Below are positions 44,491-55,349 of a stretch of DNA of 64,000 nucleotides, piece after piece (the stretch's first letter is position 1; the number at the start of each line of letters is the position of its first letter). The DNA is from Holophagaceae bacterium (lineage in GTDB: Bacteria; Acidobacteriota; Holophagae; Holophagales; Holophagaceae). Position numbers and translations under genes: made by a program. The notes beneath the pieces were generated by a model that saw only the letters and a program-made list of their open reading frames with translations, ran no database searches and was not told the origin of the DNA. The DNA lies in contig JADKKO010000004.1 in NCBI GenBank assembly GCA_016720465.1, positions 1,178,001-1,242,000 of the forward strand. The letters are read 5' to 3'.

Positions 44491-44579
44491 GGCATGAGGA
44501 TACAGTCCGTTCGAACCCGTGGGCGAGCCCGTTATCCTTCGGTACCGGCTTGGTCCGGGGGTGGAGGGGAGGACCGGGA

Positions 44580-44846
44580 ATGGAGGAGCCTGTTGATGGC
44601 ATGGGCCGAAGCCGCGCGCCCAAAGCCTCCCGGGTCACGCTGCCGAAGCTGAACCCGGCGCCAGCGGGCGTGCTGGCCTTCCTGCGGGACCGGTTTCCCT
44701 TTATTTCGGATTGGGAATCCCGCCTGGTGCGGGGCCTGGTGGAAGAGGACGGGGCTGGGGCCGCTGGCCGTGGACGCGCCCTACCGCGCGGGCATGAGGA
44801 TCCTGTACTTTCGGGAGGTGGATTCGGAGCCGGAAATTCCCTTTGA
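44580..44846 (+). pseudogene. N-terminal part of RluA-type synthase, before the frameshift
   Basis: From ATG 44580 (GGAGGGGAGG about 8 nt upstream), the first 60 codons encode the usual N-terminal segment of this pseudouridine-synthase family (AGVLAFLRDRFPFISDWESR, LVRGLVEEDG). At the G-run 44757-44760 one extra G moves the reading into another frame. The continuation PLAVDAPYRAGMRILYF is in the +1 frame from 44761. Past that point this frame reads as nonsense to 44846. Confidence 0.7.
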
Positions 44847-45507
44847 AGCCAAAATCCTGTTCCGGGATGCGCACCTGCTGGTGGCGGACAAGCCGCATTT
44901 CCTGCCGGTGACGCCGGCGGGACCGTATGTCCGGGCTTCGCTGCTGGCGCGGCTTCAGGAGCAGACCGGCCTTGCTGATTTGGCGCCGCTGCACCGGCTC
45001 GATCGCGAAACCGCGGGCCTGGTGCTTTTCTCGGTCGATCCGGAAAACCGTGCGGCCTACAGCGGGCTTTTCCAGAAGGGCCGCCTCACCAAGATCTATC
45101 ACGCGGTCGCTCCCGTGGAGGCCGGCCGGTCTCCGCACGAATGGCGCGTAGAGAACCGCATCCAGAAGGGCGATCCCTTCTTCCGCATGACCTGCGTAGA
45201 AGGCCCGGTGAACGCCCGGAGCAGCATCCGGCTGCTCGCGGAAAGCCATGGCTACGGCCTCTTCGAGATCCGTCCGGAGACGGGCAAGAAACACCAGGTC
45301 CGCCTCCACATGGCCGCCATCGGCTGCCCGATCCTCTACGACCGGCTCTATCCGGAACTCCAGCCCGAAAGCGAACCGGCATTCGACCGGCCTTTGCAAC
45401 TGCTGGCCAGGCGGTTGGAATTCATGGATTCCCTCACTGGGGATTTGCGGATTTTCGAATCGGAGCTGGAGCTCGCCTGGAATCCGCTTCTTGCGGAACC
45501 GCGCTGA
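44770..45507 (+). CDS. RluA-family pseudouridine synthase (catalytic part; gene frameshifted)
   Basis: 245 aa as read from GTG 44770; the intact gene would be about 308 aa from ATG 44580. Catalytic motif PLHRLDRETAGLVLFS has the conserved Asp. Other family blocks are VADKPHFLPVTP, LTKIYHAV, and GKKHQVRLHMAAIGCPILYD. It would isomerise uridine in rRNA or tRNA (RluA/RluC/RluD group). The N-terminal S4-like or domain part is in the upstream frame, separated by a one-base insertion in GGGG at 44757-44760. Whether this is a real mutation or assembly error is open. The catalytic domain itself is unbroken. Confidence 0.8.
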   Translation: MDAPYRAGMRILYFREVDSEPEIPFEAKILFRDAHLLVADKPHFLPVTPAGPYVRASLLARLQEQTGLADLAPLHRLDRETAGLVLFSVDPENRAAYSGLFQKGRLTKIYHAVAPVEAGRSPHEWRVENRIQKGDPFFRMTCVEGPVNARSSIRLLAESHGYGLFEIRPETGKKHQVRLHMAAIGCPILYDRLYPELQPESEPAFDRPLQLLARRLEFMDSLTGDLRIFESELELAWNPLLAEPR

Positions 45508-45514
45508 TCCCAGC

Positions 45515-45903
45515 TCAGCCCTCCTCCACCCCGATCCCGTGCGTGACGCTCTGGTGTCCGAACCGCTCCCAGGCGGTGATGCGGAAGGCTTCGGTGTGGC
45601 CCCAGTCCTTGGCGCCGTCCTTCCACAGCTTGTAGTGGATCAGCTCGTGTTCCAGGATGCGCTGGAGGATGCTCTCCGGATCGCGGCAGTTGACGCCGCA
45701 GGCCACCTGGGGCCAGGGCCAGTCCCGCCGCCGCAGCAGCGGGATGGACAGGCGGATCTCCGGACGCCAGATGTCCCGGGCGTCCTTTTCGATGACGAAC
45801 AGCCCTGCGCAGCGGGTCATGCGGGAGGACCAAACCACCGGAAGCGGGGGGAGTTCCCAGCCCGCCGAACGCAGGATGGATTCAGCGCGGTGCCGCAGCG
45901 TGA

Positions 45904-45907
<4 letters not shown>
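45515..45907 (-). CDS. SprT-like zinc metalloprotease-fold protein
   Basis: 130 aa. HExxH is present as ILEHELIHYKLW (about residue 86), followed by a GHTEAFR third-ligand region (H near 103), as in SprT/Spartan-like domains. The usual C-terminal zinc ribbon is absent. Length fits the small SprT-like proteins. Function in bacteria is poorly known; DNA-protein crosslink repair is the eukaryotic role. ATG 45907 overlaps the aspS stop (TGA 45904-45906), so the two are co-translated, and it converges with the RluA-type gene 7 bp away. Confidence 0.8.
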
Positions 45908-47898
<1,991 letters not shown>

Positions 47899-47925
47899 TC
47901 ATAACTCCAGGACCTTTTAGAATAC

Positions 47926-47946
47926 GGGCTCTGGGCTTTGGGCTCC
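47926..47946 (+). repeat. Short heptanucleotide repeat (GGGCTCT-type, 3 copies)
   Basis: Three consecutive 7-bp units, GGGCTCT, GGGCTTT, GGGCTCC, just upstream of aspS. Third period-7 array of the window, with yet another heptamer. Confidence 0.6.
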
Positions 47947-48000
47947 AGGGAGAAGGCAGGGTTTCGGCATCCGGCAGCACGAGAAAAGCGACTACGCAGA

Positions 48001-48156
48001 GGGTAGCGGAGGAGCGCAGGGAAGCTGAGGATTACCGGTGCTCTTGGACCCGTTCAAGGTCAGTACCACCAAGTCTGCAGCTCAAAAAAGCGTGAGGACA
48101 AGGCCATCTTGACCACGTTTTTTTTCTCCGCTTCCCTCCGCTCCTCCGCTCCCGCC
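48001..48156. repeat. Imperfect inverted repeat in a 322-bp gene-free gap
   Basis: A GC-rich 25-27-bp arm at 48001-48025 (GGAGGAGCG core) is repeated in inverted orientation at 48130-48156 with few mismatches, about 105 bp apart. The gap 47899-48220 between aspS and the MBL gene contains no gene that I can support. It also has a C/T-rich stretch at 48119-48160. It could be a small mobile or palindromic element or a structured untranslated region. Confidence 0.6.
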
Positions 48157-48220
48157 TATCGCGCGTGTACGCGCTCCTGCTCGCTTCACTCGCAGAGGCG
48201 GGAACCCTCCTCCGCGTGGT

Positions 48221-49150
48221 TTATTTTTTCGCTCCCCGCCCCGCTGCGATGTCGAAGAATTTGTCCCAGGTCAGGAAGGGCGCCAGGTCGTGGATGTCGC
48301 TCCAGGCCTTATGGTCAAAGCTCGCGTCCAGTTCCTTGCCGGTCTTGGCGGGGTTGGCCTCGATGTGCTTCTGCACGGCCTTCAGGAAATCCCGGGACCG
48401 CGCCACGTCCTTTTTTCCACCCACGGGACCATGGCCCGGGATGACCTTCGAATCCTCGGGAAGGAAGGACAGGACCGCGTCCAGGTTGGCGATCATGCCG
48501 GCCAGGCTGCCGCCGCCGGTCTGGTCGATGAAGGGCGTGCTTCCGTTGAAGAAAATGTCCCCCATGTGCATCACATGGACGCCGGGAATGCCGATGATCA
48601 CGTCGCCGTCGGTGTGGCCGGGCCCGAAATGGGCCAGGTGGATTTCGACGCCGTCGAGGTTGATGGCGAGAACGGACCGCACCTTCGGGTCCGCATCGCC
48701 GAAGGTGATCTCCGGCAGCCCGCCCCGCTTGGCGGCTTCCAGTTTGGCCTGCGCCACCTCCATCCGTTGGCGCACGTTGGTGTGGGCCACGATGACCTGC
48801 ACCTGTTTTTCCAGGGCGATGTTTCCGCCCACATGATCGCCGTGGTGGTGGGTGTTGATCAGGTACTTGATGGGCTTGTCCGTGACGGACTTCACGGCCT
48901 TGAGCAAGCCCGGCACGAGTCGCTCGAACTGGTCGTCGATGAGGATCGCATTTTTCCCGGTGACGATGAGGCCGATGTTCCCGCCCTCGCCGAAGATGCA
49001 ATAGACGTTGTCAGCGACCTTTTCGATCCTGTGGGGATCGGGTTTGGGCGCGGCCTCTTGGTGCACATGCCCTGGCGCTGCGGCCAGCAGCGGCGGTCCC
49101 GAGAGGGAAACCAGCACCAACGGGAAAGCGGCGAAGGGAAGGGCGCGCAT
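48221..49150 (-). CDS. Secreted MBL-fold metallo-hydrolase
   Basis: 309 aa with an N-terminal signal (residues 1-24, ending LLAAAPG). The metallo-beta-lactamase motif is NTHHHGDHVGG (HxHxDH at about 101-106). Further ligands are in AHFGPGHTDGD and VIPGHGPVGG, in the order of periplasmic MBL hydrolases such as quinoprotein relay/SoxH-like and glyoxalase-II-like proteins. The substrate is unknown. Subclass B1/B3 beta-lactamase activity is possible, but the HVHQEAAPKPD leader and length are not those of resistance enzymes. It stands alone. Confidence 0.85.
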   Translation of the reverse strand: MRALPFAAFPLVLVSLSGPPLLAAAPGHVHQEAAPKPDPHRIEKVADNVYCIFGEGGNIGLIVTGKNAILIDDQFERLVPGLLKAVKSVTDKPIKYLINTHHHGDHVGGNIALEKQVQVIVAHTNVRQRMEVAQAKLEAAKRGGLPEITFGDADPKVRSVLAINLDGVEIHLAHFGPGHTDGDVIIGIPGVHVMHMGDIFFNGSTPFIDQTGGGSLAGMIANLDAVLSFLPEDSKVIPGHGPVGGKKDVARSRDFLKAVQKHIEANPAKTGKELDASFDHKAWSDIHDLAPFLTWDKFFDIAAGRGAKK

Positions 49151-49279
49151 GGAACCTCCGGGATTGGAAGGCGATCCTATCGCGCTTCCATCCCGGGTTC
49201 CATCAGGAAAGATGTTTGAACACTCTTAATCGTTGGGGCGTCCGATTCCGCTAGAGGCCTGTGAAAGCCAAGGGCAGGC

Positions 49280-50587
49280 TTACTTACCGCGAGTGCTGGG
49301 ACGGTTGTGATGGGCACCGTCGTGACGTCCCGAGGATGCGGGACGGCCAGCGCCGCCGGGGCGTCCGCCGCCGGACCTTCCACCGCCACCACCACCGCCG
49401 GTGCGACGGCCGGTCTCAATGGGTTCGGCCCGGATGGCCGGATCCGGCGCGAAGCCGGGGATCACGACCTTCGGGATGTCGAGCTTGAGGAGTTTCTCGA
49501 TGTCCCGCAACAGCCGCGATTCATCCACGCAGACCAGGCTCAGGGCCTGGCCCTCCACGCCCGCGCGGCCGGTGCGGCCGATGCGGTGGATGTAGTCTTC
49601 GGGCACCTGGGGCAGTTCGTAGTTCACCACGTGCGGCAAGTGGTCGATGTCGAGCCCGCGGGCGGCGATATCGGTGGCCACCAGCACGCGCACCTTGCCG
49701 CCCTTGAAGTCCTGGAGGGCGCGGATGCGCTGGGGTTGGCTCTTGTTGCCGTGGATGGCGGCGGAGGTGATGCCGTCCTTCTCCAATTGGTCGCTCAAGC
49801 GGTTGGCGCCGTGCTTGGTGCGGGTGAACACCAGCACCTGTTCCAGGCGGCCTTCGCGGATGATGTCGCTGAGCAGCTCGCGTTTGCGCTCGCGGTCCAC
49901 GGGATGGACGATCTGCTCCACGAGCTCGATGGCGGAATTCCGCGGGGCCACGTCCACGCTGACGGGATCCTTCAGGAATCCGGACGCGAGGCCCCGGATC
50001 TCGTCGCTGAAAGTCGCGCTGAAGAGCAGGCTCTGCCGTTTGGTGGGCAGCAGCGCGAGGATCTTCTTGATGTCGCGGATGAAACCCATGTCCAGCATGC
50101 GGTCGGCTTCATCCAGCACCAGGAATTCCACATGGCGGAGGTTCACGGTGCCCTGGCCCTGGTGGTCCAGCAGGCGTCCCGGCGTCGCCACCAGGATGTC
50201 CACGCCGCCCTGGAGGATGCGGATTTGGGGATTGATGTTCACGCCGCCAAACACGGTGGTGGAGCGCACGGGAAGATGCTTGCCGTAGGTGCGCACGCTT
50301 TCCTCGACCTGCATGGCGAGTTCGCGGGTGGGGGTGAGGACCAAGACCCGGATCGGGTGGCGGGCTGGGCTGGTGCTGCTGGAAAGCTCGGGCGTGAGCA
50401 TCTGCAGGATGGGCAGCACGAAGCCGGCGGTCTTGCCGGTTCCGGTCTGCGCGGCGGCCAGCAGATCACGGCCCGACAGCACGACGGGGATGGCTTTGGA
50501 TTGGATGGGCGTGGGGGTTTCGTAACCCTGGTCTTTGACCGCACGCAACAGCTCGGCGCTGAGGCCGAGGGTATCGAAGGAAGACAT
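49280..50587 (-). CDS. rhlE: DEAD-box RNA helicase, RhlE type
   Basis: 435 aa from ATG 50587 (AGGAG 7 nt upstream); the frame is open 36 codons further 5' but is not coding-like. Motifs: Q motif (GYETPTPIQSKAIP), I AQTGTGKTAGF, Ia PTRELA, Ib TPGR, II LDEADRMLDMGF, III SAT, V TDIAARGLDI and VI HRIGRTGRAG. A Gly/Arg-rich tail (residues 395-435) follows the core, as in RhlE. It unwinds RNA in ribosome assembly and mRNA decay. It is followed by a 129-bp spacer and then the MBL gene. Confidence 0.95.
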   Translation of the reverse strand: MSSFDTLGLSAELLRAVKDQGYETPTPIQSKAIPVVLSGRDLLAAAQTGTGKTAGFVLPILQMLTPELSSSTSPARHPIRVLVLTPTRELAMQVEESVRTYGKHLPVRSTTVFGGVNINPQIRILQGGVDILVATPGRLLDHQGQGTVNLRHVEFLVLDEADRMLDMGFIRDIKKILALLPTKRQSLLFSATFSDEIRGLASGFLKDPVSVDVAPRNSAIELVEQIVHPVDRERKRELLSDIIREGRLEQVLVFTRTKHGANRLSDQLEKDGITSAAIHGNKSQPQRIRALQDFKGGKVRVLVATDIAARGLDIDHLPHVVNYELPQVPEDYIHRIGRTGRAGVEGQALSLVCVDESRLLRDIEKLLKLDIPKVVIPGFAPDPAIRAEPIETGRRTGGGGGGGRSGGGRPGGAGRPASSGRHDGAHHNRPSTRGK

Positions 50588-50791
50588 GTATAGCTCCTGG
50601 AAGGCCCGCCAGCGCTTGGTTCGCGCAGGCCCGGTCAGGGCTGGAAAAAGTGGTTCGGGTTGAGAAAGGAGCGCAGACCGGCAGGGCTCCATCAAGCACG
50701 ATTGATCAGAATAGCCTGGAATGGCTGGAATAGCGAGGGGAAGTGGTGAAGAGGCCCCCGCCGGGGACGGGATCCCCCCTCCGCGAAGAGA

Positions 50792-50941
50792 TCAGGTCTT
50801 CCAGTGCTTCGAATAGACAGCGAGCACGGCGGTTTTCACCACACCCGCGCCCGTGGCCGCATCCTGGATGACGACGGCGTGCTCGTTCGGACTGGGCGCG
50901 TTCTGCCGCCACAGCCATCCAGCGCAGCCGACGCCTGCGGC
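50792..50941 (-). other. Coding-like segment in frame after the GGDEF gene stop
   Basis: Immediately after the stop of the GGDEF gene, the same frame stays open for 49 more codons to a second TGA (50792). The sense is plausible protein (QDAATGAGVVKTAVLAVYSK) with G/C in most third positions. There is no start codon near its beginning, so it reads as a remnant of a longer C terminus or a lost gene rather than a gene of its own. Confidence 0.35.
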
Positions 50942-53080
50942 TCACCCTTCGAACAATCCGGCATACTGGCGGTCCTCTTTGAGGATGTGGCCGATCACCA
51001 GATCGTTGGCGAGGAATTGCAGCCAGTCCCCAAGGCCCACCTCGCCGGTGCCGATCTTCTGCCGCAATGCCTCCGCGCGCGCCACCAACTTCCGATGAAG
51101 GTCGGCGTGGTCCTGGAGGCGGGAATAGCCTTTGGCCGCGAGCACGGATTCCTCGCTGGAGAAGTGTTGGCGCACGTGCTGTATCAATTCATCGGCCGAG
51201 GCCAGGAATGCCTGCGGCTGCGTGTCCGTGGCCAAGCCCGTGCGGAGCAGGTTGTTGACGAGGTTGAAGAGCTCGTGGTGCTCCGCATCGATGGTGGGGT
51301 TGCCGATCTGGTAAGCGCGCCGCCAATGGAAAATGATGAGGCCCAGGCTCGAAGGGACCTGGGCTGCGCTGGAAATCCGTTCAGCCAGGTTCAGCTCGGC
51401 GACGACGACCCTGTTGCGGCCTCTTGCCTTGGCGAGGTACATCGCGTCGTCGCAGGCTTTCAACAGTTCACGCTGGCTGGTTCCATGATCGGGATATGAG
51501 CACACGCCGATGCTCGACGTGATGCTCAGCCACTTGCCCGGCTTCAAATGGAAAGGTTCCGCGAGGGCGCTGCGGATTTTCTCCCCGACCAGCGTGGCCT
51601 GTTCGATGTCCTCGACGGAGGACAACAGGACCACGAATTCATCTCCGCCGACCCGCGCGACCGTATCGGAGGCCCGGACGCATCCGAGCATCCGTTTGGC
51701 GGCCTCGCACAACAGCCAGTCGCCGGCCTCGTGTCCGAACTTGTCGTTGATCGGCTTGAACTCATCGAGGTCCACGAACATCAGCGAAAAATCGAATTCC
51801 CTGCGTCTGGCCAAGGCGATGGTCTGCTCAAGCCGGTCCGTCAAAGCGCGGCGATTGAGGAGCGTGGTCAACGGGTCGTGCATCGCAAGATCCTTGGCCA
51901 GCAGATAGGCCTGCTTGTGGCCGCGAACGTACTGGGCGATCGCCAGCGCGAGGATGACCGCCTCCGCGAGCACGCCAAGCTCCACGCTGTGGTAGGTGAT
52001 CCTGTTGAACGGAACCCAACCCCAGACGGCCAGGGTGGTTGTCAGCCCGCCCAGGATCCCGAACAGCGCGGCCAAAAGAAAAATGGCCCCGGATGGCTGT
52101 TTAGACCGCACCGCCAGGATCCCGAGCAGGACCATTCCAATAGTGAAAATGGTTTCAAAGCTGAATGCCGCCAAGGCTGCGGCGCGCTGATCGCCCAGCG
52201 CCACGGATGCCGTGATCAGGGCCGCCCCCGCCCACATGAAAAGGCGGACCCCGCGGGCCACCCGGGGCGCAATTTCCCGGAGGGTCAGGAACCGGTTGGC
52301 GAACATCAACCCGCAGCAGCCGTAGACCACCATCAGGACCAGGATCACGTAGCGCTGGAACAGCGGATGGCCTGGCCAGACCCAAGCTAGGCCGTGTCCC
52401 GTGTAGGCCAAGCTGAGCAGGATAAAGGAAAACAGGTACAGCGAATACAACAGGTTCTGGCTTTCGCGCAGCCCAGCGTACAGCAGCAGGTTGTAGGCGA
52501 GGAGCATCAGCAGCCCGCCATAGAGGAAGCCATAGCCGTAATGGGACAATTGCTCCCGCTCGACTGCCTGTCCAGCCGGCCGGAGCTCGATCGGCAGGAC
52601 CATCGGGTCCATCGTTTCAGCCCGCAGGAACAGCTCGCTCTTTCCCGTCGGGAAAACCAGGTCGAAGTCGTACCCGATCCCAGGCACCACCCCCGGCGAT
52701 GTCGGCACGGCGTCGCCGGTCCGCCAGTCGGCAAGCACCTGGCCACCCTGCACCAGGTAGACATCCACATGGTCGATCCAGGTTGTTCCGGCCGAGAGGC
52801 GGAAAGGCAGGGAATGGCCGGTAGGATTGGTCAGGTCAAGCCGCAGCCAAACGGGCCTGGACCCGATGCCGAAGGTTGGCACCGGGCGCATACCCGGCTG
52901 GAAGGCCCCTTCACGCTGCCGGGAACGCGCTTCATTGAGGCTCAGGCGCGGCCCCGTTTCCACCATCACCCAGGCATGGGTTCCCAAGGACTCGGCAGGA
53001 ATCTCCGTCAGAGGCAATTCCCCGGCCAACACCAAGCCAGCCGTCAGGGATAAAATAGAAATGATCAGAGTCCTTAACAT
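50942..53080 (-). CDS. 7TMR-DISM diguanylate cyclase with C-terminal hemerythrin domain
   Basis: 712 aa. A signal peptide (1-19), a periplasmic 7TMR-DISMED2 sensor (20-165) and seven transmembrane helices (about 180-390) precede a GGDEF domain with intact RVGGDEFVVLLSS (about residue 477). The C-terminal 130 residues carry a bacteriohemerythrin pattern (AEHHELFNLVNN, HVRQHFSSEESV, HADLHRKLV, IGHILKED). Hemerythrin binds O2 at a di-iron site, so c-di-GMP synthesis may be gated by oxygen or redox. No EAL is present. It lies downstream of hisS but 172 bp apart. Confidence 0.88.
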   Translation of the reverse strand: MLRTLIISILSLTAGLVLAGELPLTEIPAESLGTHAWVMVETGPRLSLNEARSRQREGAFQPGMRPVPTFGIGSRPVWLRLDLTNPTGHSLPFRLSAGTTWIDHVDVYLVQGGQVLADWRTGDAVPTSPGVVPGIGYDFDLVFPTGKSELFLRAETMDPMVLPIELRPAGQAVEREQLSHYGYGFLYGGLLMLLAYNLLLYAGLRESQNLLYSLYLFSFILLSLAYTGHGLAWVWPGHPLFQRYVILVLMVVYGCCGLMFANRFLTLREIAPRVARGVRLFMWAGAALITASVALGDQRAAALAAFSFETIFTIGMVLLGILAVRSKQPSGAIFLLAALFGILGGLTTTLAVWGWVPFNRITYHSVELGVLAEAVILALAIAQYVRGHKQAYLLAKDLAMHDPLTTLLNRRALTDRLEQTIALARRREFDFSLMFVDLDEFKPINDKFGHEAGDWLLCEAAKRMLGCVRASDTVARVGGDEFVVLLSSVEDIEQATLVGEKIRSALAEPFHLKPGKWLSITSSIGVCSYPDHGTSQRELLKACDDAMYLAKARGRNRVVVAELNLAERISSAAQVPSSLGLIIFHWRRAYQIGNPTIDAEHHELFNLVNNLLRTGLATDTQPQAFLASADELIQHVRQHFSSEESVLAAKGYSRLQDHADLHRKLVARAEALRQKIGTGEVGLGDWLQFLANDLVIGHILKEDRQYAGLFEG

Positions 53081-53099
53081 TCAACGATTATCCAAGGTC

Positions 53100-53256
53100 G
53101 GGGAAACCCTTCGCAAATCAATCGTCAAAGAAGCCATCGGGTCCGCGCCTGCGGAGCGACCCGGGCGGAGCGGATCCAGTATCAGGCCTGAAGGAGATGG
53201 TGAATCCCTGCGAAGACGGAAATATCGTCGACTACGTCGATCTGCATTTCCGCTAG
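53100..53256 (+). other. Possible coding remnant between the GGDEF gene and hisS
   Basis: The 172-bp gap reads on the + strand as two overlapping plausible coding stretches: GETLRKSIVKEAIG in one frame, then LKEMVNPCEDGNIVDYVDL to a TAG at 53254-53256 in the next. The pattern is what a one-base frameshift in a former gene tail would give, but the segment is short and may be chance. Confidence 0.2.
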
Positions 53257-54512
53257 AGGCGCGTTCCCTCGCTCCGCAGCTTCAAGGAGACGCCCTCCAG
53301 GGGCCACTCCTCCTGTTCGCCCGTGTCCAGGTGCTTGACGGCCACGGTGCCTTTTTCAAGTTCGCCATCGCCTAGAATCAGCGCGAGCTTCACGCCCATG
53401 CGGTTGGCGGACTGGAGCGACTTCTTCAGGGGGCAGCCGCGGGTTTCCAGTTGCACATGGAGGCCTGCGGCCCACCATTGGCGGGCCAGCCGAAGCGCTT
53501 TGGCCGAGGCGGCCTCGCCCAGCGGGATGAGTAGGGGGGCGGGCTCGAAAGGCGCTTCGCCCTGAAGCTGTTTCAGCACCATGGCCAGGCGGTCCAGGCC
53601 GATGGCCCAGCCGAAGGCGGGCGTGTCGGGGCCGCCGAGCATCTTCACCAGGCCGTCGTAGCGGCCGCCCCCCAGCAGCGCCGATTGCGCGCCGAGATCA
53701 GAACTGAGCACCTCGAAGGCGGTGCGCGTGTAGTAGTCCAGGCCCCGCACCAGGCGCGGATTTTCGATGAATGGAATATCGAGGGCCGTCAGCAGTTCCT
53801 TGAGCCGCGCGTGGTGGGCCTTGGATGCGTCATCCAGGAATTCCACGAGGGTGGGATGGCCTTCCAGGGCCGCCTGACAGCCGGGATTCTTGCAGTCCAG
53901 GATGCGCATGGGATTGGTCTCGATGCGGCGGTGGCAGTCCCCGCAGAAACGGTCTGCGCGGGCATCAAAGAAGGCTCGGAAGGCTGCGTTGAAGGCGGGG
54001 CGCGATTCCGGCGTGCCCACGGAATTCAGGGAGAGCGACAGGGATTTAAGGCCCAGGCCTTGAAGGAAATCGAAGAGCATCGCCAGGGATTCCGCTTCGG
54101 ATTCCGGGGTGGCCACGCCGAAACTCTCCGCGCCTATTTGCCAGAACTGGCGGTAGCGGCCAGCCTGCATGCGCTCATAGCGGAACATGGGCCCTGTGTA
54201 ATAGAAAAGCTGCGGGTCATTGTTCACCAGGAGCTTGTGGTCCACCATGGCGCGGACCACGCCGGCGGTATTCTCCGGGCGCATGGTCACCGAACGGCCG
54301 CCCTTGTCCAGGAATTCGTACATTTCCTTGTTCACGATGTCAGAGCTGTCTCCGACGCTGCGCTTGAAGACTTCGGTGTATTCCAGGATGGGCGTGCGGA
54401 TCTCGCGGTAGCCGTGGGCGCCGAACACCCGGTGCACGGCTTCCTCGATGCGCTGGAACCAGCGCAGCTCGTCCCCCCAAAGATCCCGCATTCCCTTTAC
54501 ACTGGACGACAT
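53253..54512 (-). CDS. hisS: Histidyl-tRNA synthetase
   Basis: 419 aa, normal for bacterial HisRS. Motif 1 region (MRDLWGDELRWFQRIE), motif 2 (FYYTGPMFRYERMQAGRYRQFWQ, in part PMFRYERMQAGRYRQF), HisA box LVRGLDYYTRTAFEVL and motif 3 GWAIGLDRLAMVL are all present. It starts at ATG 54512, only three bases from the divergent ATG of the amidase gene, so its promoter lies inside the neighbouring coding sequence or the mRNA is leaderless. It charges tRNA-His. Confidence 0.96.
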   Translation of the reverse strand: MSSSVKGMRDLWGDELRWFQRIEEAVHRVFGAHGYREIRTPILEYTEVFKRSVGDSSDIVNKEMYEFLDKGGRSVTMRPENTAGVVRAMVDHKLLVNNDPQLFYYTGPMFRYERMQAGRYRQFWQIGAESFGVATPESEAESLAMLFDFLQGLGLKSLSLSLNSVGTPESRPAFNAAFRAFFDARADRFCGDCHRRIETNPMRILDCKNPGCQAALEGHPTLVEFLDDASKAHHARLKELLTALDIPFIENPRLVRGLDYYTRTAFEVLSSDLGAQSALLGGGRYDGLVKMLGGPDTPAFGWAIGLDRLAMVLKQLQGEAPFEPAPLLIPLGEAASAKALRLARQWWAAGLHVQLETRGCPLKKSLQSANRMGVKLALILGDGELEKGTVAVKHLDTGEQEEWPLEGVSLKLRSEGTRL

Positions 54513-54515
54513 CCC

Positions 54516-55301
54516 ATGCTCCCGCGAATCCTGCTCATTCCTTTTCTTAGCCTACTGGCTTGGGGACAAAGTCCCCAAACGCCGCCGCCTGCGCCGCGCC
54601 TGAAAATCGCCCTGGATGCGGGCCACGGCGGCGAGGACACCGGGGCCAAGGGCTCCAAAGGGCTGCTCGAAAAGGATGCAGCCCTGGCCATCGTGAAGGA
54701 ACTGAAGGCCAGCCTGGGCGAGGCGGGCTTCGATGTGGTCCTGGTGCGCGGCGACGATACATTCATCCCCCTGTGGGACCGCGCAAGGCTCGCCAACGAG
54801 GCCGGGGCCGACCTCTTCATCAGCATCCACCTGAATGCCGCCCGGGCCCGGGCCGCCAAGGGCTCGGAGGTCTACTTCCTGTCGCTGGACCGCGGGGACG
54901 AGGACGCGGCGGCCGTGGCGGCCCTGGAAAACGCTGGCGCCGAGGCCAGGCCGGCCGCGGACGCCAATGCGGTGGTGGCGGGCATCCTGGAGGACATGGC
55001 GCAGAAGGCCTACCTGCAGGACTCCGAGCGGCTGGCGGTGGCCGTGCAGCTCCAGCTCAACCGGCTCGGCGGCATCAAGGAACGCGGCGTCAAGCAGGCG
55101 CCCTTCGTGGTGCTGCGGGGCGCGGCCATGCCTGCCGTGCTGGTGGAAAGCGCCTTCATCTCCAACGGGAAAGAAGAAGCTCGGCTGAAGGATAAAATCT
55201 TCCTCAAGAAGCTAGCCGCCACGCTCACCAGCGGCATCCGCCGCTACTTCGCCGGCGCAGCGGGAACCGCCAGGCGCAGGGCCATCGCCACATCGAAGTG
55301 A
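54516..55301 (+). CDS. N-acetylmuramoyl-L-alanine amidase (Amidase_3, AmiC-like)
   Basis: 261 aa from ATG 54516; a longer opening is ignored because it overlaps hisS. A signal peptide (1-17, LLAWGQS) precedes the Amidase_3 domain. The Zn residues are DAGHGGEDTGA (His), LLEKDAAL (Glu), FISIHLNA (His) and the late VLVESAFISN (catalytic Glu). It cleaves the amide between MurNAc and L-Ala, probably in cell separation or turnover. No AMIN or LysM domain is attached. The 3-bp gap from hisS means both have minimal leaders. Confidence 0.9.
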   Translation: MLPRILLIPFLSLLAWGQSPQTPPPAPRLKIALDAGHGGEDTGAKGSKGLLEKDAALAIVKELKASLGEAGFDVVLVRGDDTFIPLWDRARLANEAGADLFISIHLNAARARAAKGSEVYFLSLDRGDEDAAAVAALENAGAEARPAADANAVVAGILEDMAQKAYLQDSERLAVAVQLQLNRLGGIKERGVKQAPFVVLRGAAMPAVLVESAFISNGKEEARLKDKIFLKKLAATLTSGIRRYFAGAAGTARRRAIATSK

Positions 55302-55349
55302 ACCCTTGTTGCATCCTCCCAGGGAAAAGCGTCATCATGAATCCCTTGA

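Noticed and set aside
44466..44579. Upstream extension of the RluA-type frame
   Set aside because: Overlaps the 5'-nucleotidase start region; ATG 44580 has a good ribosome-binding site.
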